Shown here in pieces: positions 7,007-13,602 of a DNA stretch of 13,602 nucleotides. The DNA comes from an uncultured Odoribacter sp. GTDB taxonomy: Bacteria > Bacteroidota > Bacteroidia > Bacteroidales > Marinifilaceae. The stretch lies in contig CAMRAP010000021.1 in assembly GCA_947039985.1 (NCBI GenBank), positions 1-13,602 on the forward strand, read 5' to 3'. The notes under the pieces were generated by a model. The model was not told the origin of the DNA. It was given only the letters and a program-made list of their open reading frames with translations, and made no database searches. Numbering within the stretch: position 1 is the first letter of the stretch; the number at the start of each line of letters is the position of its first letter. A program made the translations under genes and the position numbers.

Positions 7007-7309
7007 ATGCCCCCAGCAGCAAGATTAACAGACATGCACACTTGTCCTATGCAAACACCAGCTTTTCCAGCCCCCATACCTCATGTTGGTGGTCCTGTTA
7101 TCGGTCCTGGTGCGCCAACTGTGCTTATTGGGAAATTACCAGCAGCTGTAATGGGCGACAATTGTATTTGTGTTGGTCCGCCAGATGCAATTATCAAAGG
7201 GTCTGCTACGGTTATGATTTGTGGTAAACCTGCTGCTCGTATGGGTGACTCAACAGCCCATGGAGGTTCGATTGTATTGGGTTGTCCTACAGTACAGATT
7301 GGTGGTTAA
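7007..7309 (+). CDS. PAAR-repeat spike tip protein (Afp9-like)
   Basis: This 100-residue protein belongs to the PAAR family, which forms a sharp zinc-bound cone on the end of the VgrG-like spike. Visible family features are AARLTDMHTCP (4-14), PHVGGPVIGPGAPTVLIG (25-42), the GKPAARMGD motif (73-81), the TAHGG turn (83-87) and the closing GCPTVQIGG. Candidate metal ligands are His11, His26, a cysteine at 53 or 55, and His85. The protein has normal length with no attached toxin domain, so cargo is probably loaded elsewhere, for example in the tube lumen. Confidence 0.96.
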   Translation: MPPAARLTDMHTCPMQTPAFPAPIPHVGGPVIGPGAPTVLIGKLPAAVMGDNCICVGPPDAIIKGSATVMICGKPAARMGDSTAHGGSIVLGCPTVQIGG

Positions 7310-7327
7310 TACTATATATAATGGATT

Positions 7328-7738
7328 ATGAATAATCAATCGTTTTTAGGAAAAGGGTGGAGCTTCCCCCCAGAATTCAAAAAAGATGGAGTACCAACTG
7401 TGATGATTTCAGAGGAAGAAAATATCCGCCAGAGTCTTCAAACACTAATGAGTACCACACCTGGAGAACGTATCCATAGGTATGACTATGGTTGTCCTAT
7501 TAAGCAATATGCTTTTGAGATTATGGATGTGACAACGCAAACCATTATGAGGGAATTGATAGAAAGGTCTGTCATTCTCTTTGAATCTCGAATTTCATTA
7601 AATAAAGTGTCATTTGATATAAAGCCAGAGGGTGGTATGATATGGATACACTTGGATTATACCATTCGACAAACAAACAGACGCAGTAATATGGTGTATC
7701 CATTTTATCTAAATGAAGGAACTGAAATAAGTAGATAA
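7328..7738 (+). CDS. gp25-like baseplate wedge protein (Afp10-like)
   Basis: This 136-residue protein matches the GPW/gp25 family. The opening FLGKGWSFPPEF (6-17), then MISEEENIRQSLQTLMSTTPGERIHRYDYGC (with the E-x-x-I-x-x-S-L and T-x-P-G-E-R motifs), and the closing strands are all typical. In T4, Afp and PVC this protein starts the sheath: it clamps the first sheath ring to the inner baseplate and the two large wedge proteins. It lies between the PAAR gene and the Baseplate_J gene, the standard eCIS order, and is only 3 bp from the next start. Confidence 0.94.
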   Translation: MNNQSFLGKGWSFPPEFKKDGVPTVMISEEENIRQSLQTLMSTTPGERIHRYDYGCPIKQYAFEIMDVTTQTIMRELIERSVILFESRISLNKVSFDIKPEGGMIWIHLDYTIRQTNRRSNMVYPFYLNEGTEISR

Positions 7739-7741
7739 TTT

Positions 7742-10700
7742 ATGAAAGCTCGTCAAACATATTATGGAAATGGATTAGAACAATCTGAATACTTGAAAAA
7801 TGTAGCAAGGCTACAAGATTTCAATGTTATTGAGAACGACTGGAAGGAACTTTTTCAGTGGGTCATATCTGTTGGACATCATATTTCTTATTTTAATGAC
7901 GAAAATAGCAAGCTTACTAGCATGGGAATCTCCAATTTATGGGACAATCAGATATTTACTATTTTGATTGAAATTGCACAAAAAAATATAGAGTCCTATA
8001 AAGAAAATTTCATACAAGGTGGAGGTACTATTCAAGAAAGTAAATACACATACGACTTACAAAAAAAAATACAAGAATGGATTAGACGTATCAATAATTT
8101 CTTGAATGTTAAATTACAAAGTAGAAGTTTTGACCACACAAACTTGTCGATACAAATTGCAGAGACTATCAAAAAACAGCTCGAATTCAGTTTAGAATCA
8201 TTGACACAGCCAGCTCACTCTTCATTGACACAGCCTTACTACAATATGTTGAATACTATAAATGAGATCGGCAAAAAGGGCGATCTATATATCAAGCAGA
8301 TTGAAGAAAGCGGAGATATTGATCCGTCGCTAGCTCTATTATTGACCTTTGTTCGAAACTACTCGACTATTGTTGAGAAATTCAATCAATTGATTCTAAC
8401 TCTGCCCACTTTTTATAAAGACCATATTCTCAATGCCAAACCTAGAAATCCTCTACCAGATATAACGCAATTAGTCATCAACCCTATTGATTCAGTTTTA
8501 GACACTTATATTCCTAAAGACACTGCATTCCTTGCCGGGAAAAATAAAGATGGTACAAATCTCTTGTATCGAGCAACAACTCAAACAAGAATCAGTCACA
8601 TTAAACTGAAAGAGACGCACTCATTCTATTTGAAAAGAGCGGGCAATGCAGACTCAAAAGTGATTAGTATACAACATAAATCAATTGATTTTTTTGACCC
8701 CCAAAAAATCAATCCACTCTTTATAGATGATGAAGATTCTTGTTCTAGCACTTGTGGATGGATGATTGAATCGCCAATGCTCATATTGAATGAAGGTGAA
8801 AGAGTCGTGTCTATTGGTATGAATCTAACAGAGGAATCCGTAAAGGATTTGAATCAATATGGATTAGAAGAAATTCATTTGAAAGGTCTGTTTATATCTT
8901 ATATCAGCCATGAAGAGGGATGGATGGAGTTAGAACCATTCGTTGAATATTTACCTCAAATACAGAAGCTTCAATTCACTATAAAGCTAGAAGAGGATGC
9001 TCCTTTGACAAGTGCATGCGATAAAAAAGTGCATACATACGCAACTGGCTCACCTGCTATTAGATTACTACTAAAGGAGGGTAAACAGTTTGCATATGAT
9101 TGGGCGATGTTAAGCATTTTTGATTCAATTACTATCCAAGTAAAAGTAGATGGCATTCACAATGTAAATCTATGCAATGAAATTGGAGAACAGGATTTAA
9201 ACGTACCATTTTATCCATTTGGTACACAAGCAAAACAAGGAGCTTGGTTTGTTTTTCAAAATAAGGAAATGAATATCAAGCCATTGATTCATATTACTCT
9301 AAAAGCGACTTGGAATCAACTGCCTTATGGTGATAGTAACTCATTTGCTGCAATCTATAAAAATTATCCATATAGCCCACCCATTACAAATCAATCTTTT
9401 AAAGTCAAAACGGACTGGAAAGAAAATAAAATATGGCACGAAAGTGCAGAAAACAACCATGAACTATTCAAACAAGCCAGCAATCATTCAATAGATGAAA
9501 ATTGCAGGATTGATTTTACATTGAACAAACAATCGAACAATCGTCATTCGAAAACGAGAGACTATATCAAAAGTCGGGAACTTCTTTTTCGAGTAACACT
9601 AAGCTCCCCATCTATTGGCTTTGGAACGGAGGAGTATCGCAGCCTATTTGCAGATACCATGATTTACAATAGTCGCCATAAAGAACCCAAAGTTTTACCA
9701 CTCGCCCCTGTTGTTCCAAGCTTATCTAAGATTGAAGTCTCCTACACCGCAGAGCATACTATTGTATTGAACCAAATAACAAGTGATGACAAAACCATGT
9801 TGTACCGTATGTCTTCATTGTCTCGCATACTTAACTATCCGATTAAATCATGTGAATATCAACCTCTTGTAAGGAAACTTGATGATTATTCTTTTTTAAT
9901 TGGACTCGAAAACACCCTTGGAGAAAACTCTGTTCGCATCTATTTCGACCTATTACCTTATAAAATCGATATTTTTGAAAATCGTGTTTCCATCGGAAAT
10001 ACACCTGAATTGAGTTGGAAGTATAATAAACAATTCAAATGGATACCTATTACACTATCGGACAATACAGATGGCTTAACTCATAGTGGATATATGGAAC
10101 TGACACTGCCAGAACAGATATCTGAAGAAAATCTAGATGCACGTGGATACCTGTGGTTACTGATGAATATAAAGGGAGACGTTAAGCCATGTTTAGCTGT
10201 TCGCAGTATCTTCTTAAATTGCATCACCGTCAAGGCAGATGGAGGAGATGGTAGCAGTTTGCCCATTGGAACAATTAAGCAAAGTTTGGACGAATTGCCT
10301 TGGGTCAAAGATATCACACAGGTATCTCCTGGAATTAAAGGGAAAGTGGCAGAAGATGATAAACACCTCGCTGCACGATTAGCACATAGAAGTGCCCACA
10401 GAAACAGAGCCATTAATCCCTCGGACTATGAACAGATGATTATAGAACGATTCCCTGAAATTGAACAAGTATCTTGTATTCCACGTGGAGGAAAATATAA
10501 TGTAGATCATGTAGCCATTGTTGTACTCTCACGTATGGACAAAACTTTATTTCCGAATACTCCAGCTTGCTTACTGGCTGATATCAAAGCGTATTTAACA
10601 CCATATATATCGCCATGGGCAAATATAGATATCATCAATCCTACCTATGAAAGATTAGAGGTTGAATGTGAATTCGTTGCCAAGGAAGATCAGGACATAG

Positions 10701-11029
10701 GAATGACTATTTTGCGAATGAATAAACACATCAATCAGTATTTTGCTCTTTGGATGACAGAATGTGCATTACCCCAAATTAATCAAAGCTACTCTTACAA
10801 AGGATTATATACAATACTTGCCAATGACGAAGGCATTGATGAATTAAAGGAGCTATTTGTAAATGGAACTAAAATTCTAGATATAGATTTTGATAAAGAA
10901 GATGCTTATATAAAGGGGGAATATGTATGGAGCATATTTGTTCCTAAGGATACACATATATTTAGAACTGTAGCTTTGGAAAAGGAAATTGACAAAGCAG
11001 TAATAGGTGAAAATTTTATTATAGGTTAG
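7742..11029 (+). CDS. Large baseplate wedge protein with Baseplate_J domain (Afp11-like)
   Basis: This 1095-residue protein is the first of the two wedge proteins that build the baseplate ring around the spike. The recognisable Baseplate_J/gp6 part is near the C-terminus (about 830-1000): VKADGGDGSSLPIGTIKQSL, then AEDDKHLAARLAHRSAHRNR with 'AINPSDYEQMIIERFPEIEQ' and VSCIPRGGKYNVDHVAIVVL. The N-terminal 250 residues are rich in helix. Residues about 250-830 are beta-rich and not recognisable beyond general likeness to Afp11-type proteins. A short internal duplication is at residues 153-165. The start at 7742 follows the gp25-like stop by 3 bp, as expected within an operon. Length is in the range of Bacteroidetes eCIS homologues as I remember them. 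Confidence 0.92.
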   Translation: MKARQTYYGNGLEQSEYLKNVARLQDFNVIENDWKELFQWVISVGHHISYFNDENSKLTSMGISNLWDNQIFTILIEIAQKNIESYKENFIQGGGTIQESKYTYDLQKKIQEWIRRINNFLNVKLQSRSFDHTNLSIQIAETIKKQLEFSLESLTQPAHSSLTQPYYNMLNTINEIGKKGDLYIKQIEESGDIDPSLALLLTFVRNYSTIVEKFNQLILTLPTFYKDHILNAKPRNPLPDITQLVINPIDSVLDTYIPKDTAFLAGKNKDGTNLLYRATTQTRISHIKLKETHSFYLKRAGNADSKVISIQHKSIDFFDPQKINPLFIDDEDSCSSTCGWMIESPMLILNEGERVVSIGMNLTEESVKDLNQYGLEEIHLKGLFISYISHEEGWMELEPFVEYLPQIQKLQFTIKLEEDAPLTSACDKKVHTYATGSPAIRLLLKEGKQFAYDWAMLSIFDSITIQVKVDGIHNVNLCNEIGEQDLNVPFYPFGTQAKQGAWFVFQNKEMNIKPLIHITLKATWNQLPYGDSNSFAAIYKNYPYSPPITNQSFKVKTDWKENKIWHESAENNHELFKQASNHSIDENCRIDFTLNKQSNNRHSKTRDYIKSRELLFRVTLSSPSIGFGTEEYRSLFADTMIYNSRHKEPKVLPLAPVVPSLSKIEVSYTAEHTIVLNQITSDDKTMLYRMSSLSRILNYPIKSCEYQPLVRKLDDYSFLIGLENTLGENSVRIYFDLLPYKIDIFENRVSIGNTPELSWKYNKQFKWIPITLSDNTDGLTHSGYMELTLPEQISEENLDARGYLWLLMNIKGDVKPCLAVRSIFLNCITVKADGGDGSSLPIGTIKQSLDELPWVKDITQVSPGIKGKVAEDDKHLAARLAHRSAHRNRAINPSDYEQMIIERFPEIEQVSCIPRGGKYNVDHVAIVVLSRMDKTLFPNTPACLLADIKAYLTPYISPWANIDIINPTYERLEVECEFVAKEDQDIGMTILRMNKHINQYFALWMTECALPQINQSYSYKGLYTILANDEGIDELKELFVNGTKILDIDFDKEDAYIKGEYVWSIFVPKDTHIFRTVALEKEIDKAVIGENFIIG
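8198..8235 (+). repeat. 14-bp direct repeat within the wedge gene
   Basis: TCATTGACACAGCC occurs at 8198-8211 and again at 8222-8235, offset by 24 bp (8 codons). It duplicates the peptide SLTQP at residues 153-157 and 161-165, giving SLTQPAHSSLTQPYYN. Slippage at this repeat would remove or add 8 residues without shifting the frame. Confidence 0.7.
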
Positions 11030-11048
11030 GCTATTAAATAAAAAACAT

Positions 11049-11726
11049 ATGCAACAAAGTAACAGAGATATTTTAAAGGAGTACTTTAAAAGCAAAAAGA
11101 TTCCTACAGGAGAACAGTTTGCAGAATTAATAGATTCTGTTCCAAATATAGTGGAAGATGGCTATATACAAAGTGGAGAGAATGGATTGATTTTATCTCC
11201 ACATGGAGAGAAGAACACCCTATTGAATGTTCATTCAGAAGAAATAGAGACTGATTCTATTCAAAAACCTTGCTGGTCGCTTATACTAGATGATGACAAT
11301 CAGCTACAATTGATCAATGCCGAAGGTGCGACTCTTTTTTCAACTGCCGTTAAAAAGCAAGAGGATACACAGAAAATGGAATTTAAAGTCCATGCAGACA
11401 GACGTTGGCATACGCTTCCAATTGAAGATGGCGAAATAAGCCAAAGATTCGGTTGTAGAGCATATCGTATTGTGGCTTTTTACAAGCATCCACGCTCAGG
11501 AAATTACAGATTTACAGAGGCAATAGTCAGCCATCGGAACGGACGAAAATTAGAAATAATTTCCGCAAGTAAAAGTTATGGGATATGGTTTAGTCGAATT
11601 AAGTTTCGCTGGAAAGTTGTCAATAGAGATATTTATATACAAGTAAAATGCAGAAGAAAGATATCTGATAACAAGGAGATTCAATGCCATATTTTTAAAC
11701 TTTGGGAGTGTATTGATGAAGGATAA
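11049..11726 (+). CDS. Uncharacterised eCIS baseplate-associated protein, 225 aa
   Basis: I know no functional name for this family, but the two-part architecture resembles proteins remembered from Bacteroidetes eCIS clusters between the two wedge genes. The N-terminus ILKEYFKSKKIPTGEQFAEL (8-27) with 'IDSVPN' has the pattern 'F..g..PTe..FadLIdS' seen at the start of Bacteroidetes tail-fibre-like proteins. The C-terminal domain (about 115-222) reads RRWHTLPIEDG..., then GCRAYRIVAFYKHPRSGNYR, FTEAIVSHRNGRK, SYGIWFSRIKFRWK and finally CHIFKLWE. It is beta-rich, aromatic and strongly basic. A baseplate-attached decoration or fibre-connector role is inferred from position and architecture. The stop at 11724-11726 is in the same frame as the next gene, 15 bp upstream of that ATG. 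Confidence 0.75.
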   Translation: MQQSNRDILKEYFKSKKIPTGEQFAELIDSVPNIVEDGYIQSGENGLILSPHGEKNTLLNVHSEEIETDSIQKPCWSLILDDDNQLQLINAEGATLFSTAVKKQEDTQKMEFKVHADRRWHTLPIEDGEISQRFGCRAYRIVAFYKHPRSGNYRFTEAIVSHRNGRKLEIISASKSYGIWFSRIKFRWKVVNRDIYIQVKCRRKISDNKEIQCHIFKLWECIDEG

Positions 11727-11741
11727 TTAAAACAAGAATTG

Positions 11742-13602
11742 ATGAGGGAGAATGATATATTCATAGCACAACAAAATATTGAAGACGCCTTATATACTCG
11801 TCTTCAACGAATGACTATCGACCAATTACAGCATTTGTCGGGAGAGATATGGACAGATTTTAATGTCAGTGCACCAGGTGTTGCAATTGCTGATATTGCC
11901 AATTATGTTCTGACAGAATTGGATTATAAATTGGGCTTTGATTTATTGGATTATTTGACTGATGAAAATGGGAATTTTCCTCTCCAAAAGTATGGACTAT
12001 ATCTACCAGAAGAGATTTATCCGACAATGCCTATAACACTGTCGGACTATCAAAAACTGCTACTGTCTCAATTTCCTCTATTGAAAAATGTTGTGTTTAC
12101 TCGCGACGAGCATAAAAAGGGAGGCTATAATGTGGAGCTTGAACGACTCCCCTTCTATCAATCAAACACCAACGATATCATAAAACAGATCTGTCATTTT
12201 TTTCATGCAAATCGGAACTTATGTGAGCATATCAATTTAATCACCATTCGCACCCCTCCTATCCTTCATTTATATGCAGAAATTGACATAGAGCCCGGAA
12301 ATGATGCCGTCAAACTACTTGCTCAAATATATTGGACTATCCAGAAATATTTAGCCGGTTCTATTGAGATACAGCAACAAAACGAACAAACTTACAGTGA
12401 TTTGTCTCCCGATGAGTGGTTGGAAGGAATTAACACCAACAACCGCAAGGTGATTATTCCAAAACAGGAAGAAACCCATACCGAATTATACCATAAACTG
12501 AAAAAGATTAAAGGAATCAAAGCCTTTAAAACAATCTACTTAGTGTCTATCGAAGGGGATAAGAAGCATATCATCACAGATTTCAAAAAAAAATACAGCC
12601 TTTATGTCCCTAAATATCAAAGCGACTTTAAAGTAAAAATCCGTATTGATAAAAGTGACGTTATAATAGAATTGGAACGTTTTCAGAAGGAGATGCAAGC
12701 CATCTATTTTTCGAAAACCTCATCCCACCTTAATCAACAACACAATAAGTCGAAAAACAATGATTCTATCTCGCGTGAATCACTGCCCAAAGGTGTATAT
12801 CGAGATGTTTATCATCATCCGAATATGGCGTCTGATTTTCCCCGTAATTATGGCATTGGTGAAACAGGATTGCCAGCATCTGCACCAACAAAGGATAAGG
12901 CAACAGCCAAGCAATTGAAAGCTTATCTGACACTATTCGACTTACTCATTCGTCGTGGGCTATCAGAATTGAAAGATTTAAAAGACTTATTGGCAATAAA
13001 AGGTGAAAATAGTGGAAGTATCACACAAACTATAATCCCACAAAATCAGTGGAATGATGCAATGGCTGACATATCTACACAGGGCGATGTGTACAAAATA
13101 ATAGATGGAGGAAGTGATTACACTAAAATCCTTGATTTTAATAAATTCAGAGATATTAACGCTTTAAAAAACACATACCTAAATTGTTTAGATAAACTAT
13201 ATGGCGTGGATACTTCACCTAGCTGGATGAACGAATATAGGTATTATGGTAAAACGGATGACATCTATTTGGAAAGGCGAATAAAGTTTTTACAGATTGT
13301 ACCTTCATTGACCAGAAATCGTTCAAAAGCCTTTGATATATACGGTCCTCAGAATAAAACGAATCTCTGCACTATAAAAACTTATATATCTGCCCTACTT
13401 AATATGAATTTAAATGAAGATATATCTGTTGGTAATATTTTACCAAGTCATAATCTGATTTTAACAAATGACAGTAAAGAGAATGAAAAGTTGAGGGATG
13501 TTATCAATTATCAGTTAATAACAGATGCTTTAAAACTATCACAAGTGGAATCTATCGAACAAAACAAACGACCAGAGACCGATGAAGAGAAATATAAGGA
13601 GT
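11742..13602 (+). CDS. Second large baseplate wedge protein (Afp12-like), 3' end cut by window edge
   Basis: An ATG at 11742 opens a frame of 620 codons without a stop to the window end. The N-terminus (MRENDIFIAQQNIEDALYTR) leads to DFNVSAPGVAIADIANYVLTELDYKLGFD, matching the 'D.n..DPG.ti.e.l.yal.dL.yr..f' start of gp6/gpI-like wedge proteins. The conserved core motif DFPRNYGIGETGLP at 365-378 and the following KQLKAYLTLFDLLI at about 388-401 are typical of Afp12-type proteins in Bacteroidetes eCIS. In the particle it pairs with the Baseplate_J protein to form the wedge heterodimer. The upstream in-frame TTG at 11739 is a less likely start. The C-terminus and any following genes (tape measure, ATPase, fibre, cargo) lie beyond the window. 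Confidence 0.9.
   Translation, partial: MRENDIFIAQQNIEDALYTRLQRMTIDQLQHLSGEIWTDFNVSAPGVAIADIANYVLTELDYKLGFDLLDYLTDENGNFPLQKYGLYLPEEIYPTMPITLSDYQKLLLSQFPLLKNVVFTRDEHKKGGYNVELERLPFYQSNTNDIIKQICHFFHANRNLCEHINLITIRTPPILHLYAEIDIEPGNDAVKLLAQIYWTIQKYLAGSIEIQQQNEQTYSDLSPDEWLEGINTNNRKVIIPKQEETHTELYHKLKKIKGIKAFKTIYLVSIEGDKKHIITDFKKKYSLYVPKYQSDFKVKIRIDKSDVIIELERFQKEMQAIYFSKTSSHLNQQHNKSKNNDSISRESLPKGVYRDVYHHPNMASDFPRNYGIGETGLPASAPTKDKATAKQLKAYLTLFDLLIRRGLSELKDLKDLLAIKGENSGSITQTIIPQNQWNDAMADISTQGDVYKIIDGGSDYTKILDFNKFRDINALKNTYLNCLDKLYGVDTSPSWMNEYRYYGKTDDIYLERRIKFLQIVPSLTRNRSKAFDIYGPQNKTNLCTIKTYISALLNMNLNEDISVGNILPSHNLILTNDSKENEKLRDVINYQLITDALKLSQVESIEQNKRPETDEEKYKE

Noticed and set aside
7042..7227. Plus-strand 61-codon frame within the PAAR gene
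   Set aside because: It is an out-of-frame overlap with the PAAR coding sequence, and the product is low-complexity Trp/Cys/Tyr-rich noise.
444..13602. Type VI secretion system or myophage prophage
   Set aside because: The sheath is a single phage/Afp-type protein rather than TssB/TssC, and DUF4255-, DUF5908- and LysM-type proteins point to eCIS. No capsid, portal, terminase or T6SS membrane-complex genes are seen.
1..13602. CRISPR array, tRNA, rRNA, insertion sequence or intrinsic terminator
   Set aside because: I saw no regularly spaced repeats, tRNA-like folds, transposase frames, or GC-rich hairpins followed by a T-run. The gaps between operon genes are too short to hold any of these.

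Overview
The window holds most of the structural operon of an extracellular contractile injection system (eCIS), the phage-tail-like toxin-delivery particle family that includes the Serratia antifeeding prophage (Afp), the Photorhabdus virulence cassette (PVC), MACs, AlgoCIS and the Bacteroidales injection systems (BIS). The DNA is AT-rich, most starts lack a Shine-Dalgarno sequence, Bacteroides-type promoter boxes (TTTG / TAnnTTTG) occur upstream, and the proteins look like Bacteroidetes eCIS families. I therefore infer a member of the Bacteroidota, probably Bacteroidales (Bacteroides/Parabacteroides-like). Species cannot be told from the sequence alone.

Layout. At 1-287, on the minus strand and cut by the left edge, is a phage-repressor-like XRE/HTH regulator. 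The 156-bp divergent region 288-443 carries a cluster of CGCG half-sites, a candidate rightward promoter overlapping them, and a perfect 12-bp inverted repeat with a perfect -7 box on the minus strand between its arms. From 444 to the right edge everything reads rightward in tightly packed genes: a short Pvc16/DUF4255-type tail-terminator (cap) protein; an uncharacterised 261-aa protein; a single contractile sheath; two inner-tube proteins; a 55-aa DUF5908/Afp6-like protein that overlaps the second tube gene by one base; a LysM baseplate/tube-joining protein (Afp7-like); a VgrG-like spike (Afp8-like); a PAAR tip (Afp9-like); a gp25-like baseplate protein (Afp10-like); a 1095-aa Baseplate_J wedge protein (Afp11-like); an uncharacterised 225-aa protein; and the start of a second large wedge protein (Afp12-like) that runs off the right edge. 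The longest gap after 444 is about 50 bp, so this looks like one transcription unit.

How it works, by family knowledge: tube subunits stack inside the sheath. The LysM, spike, PAAR, gp25 and two wedge proteins form the baseplate and needle, and the Pvc16-like protein closes the far end. No signal peptides are seen, which fits assembly in the cytoplasm. The expected tail-fibre, tape-measure (Afp14), AAA+ ATPase (Afp15) and cargo/toxin genes are absent from the window and would be expected further right. The least understood parts are the 261-aa and 225-aa proteins and the repressor/operator arrangement that may keep the whole operon off.
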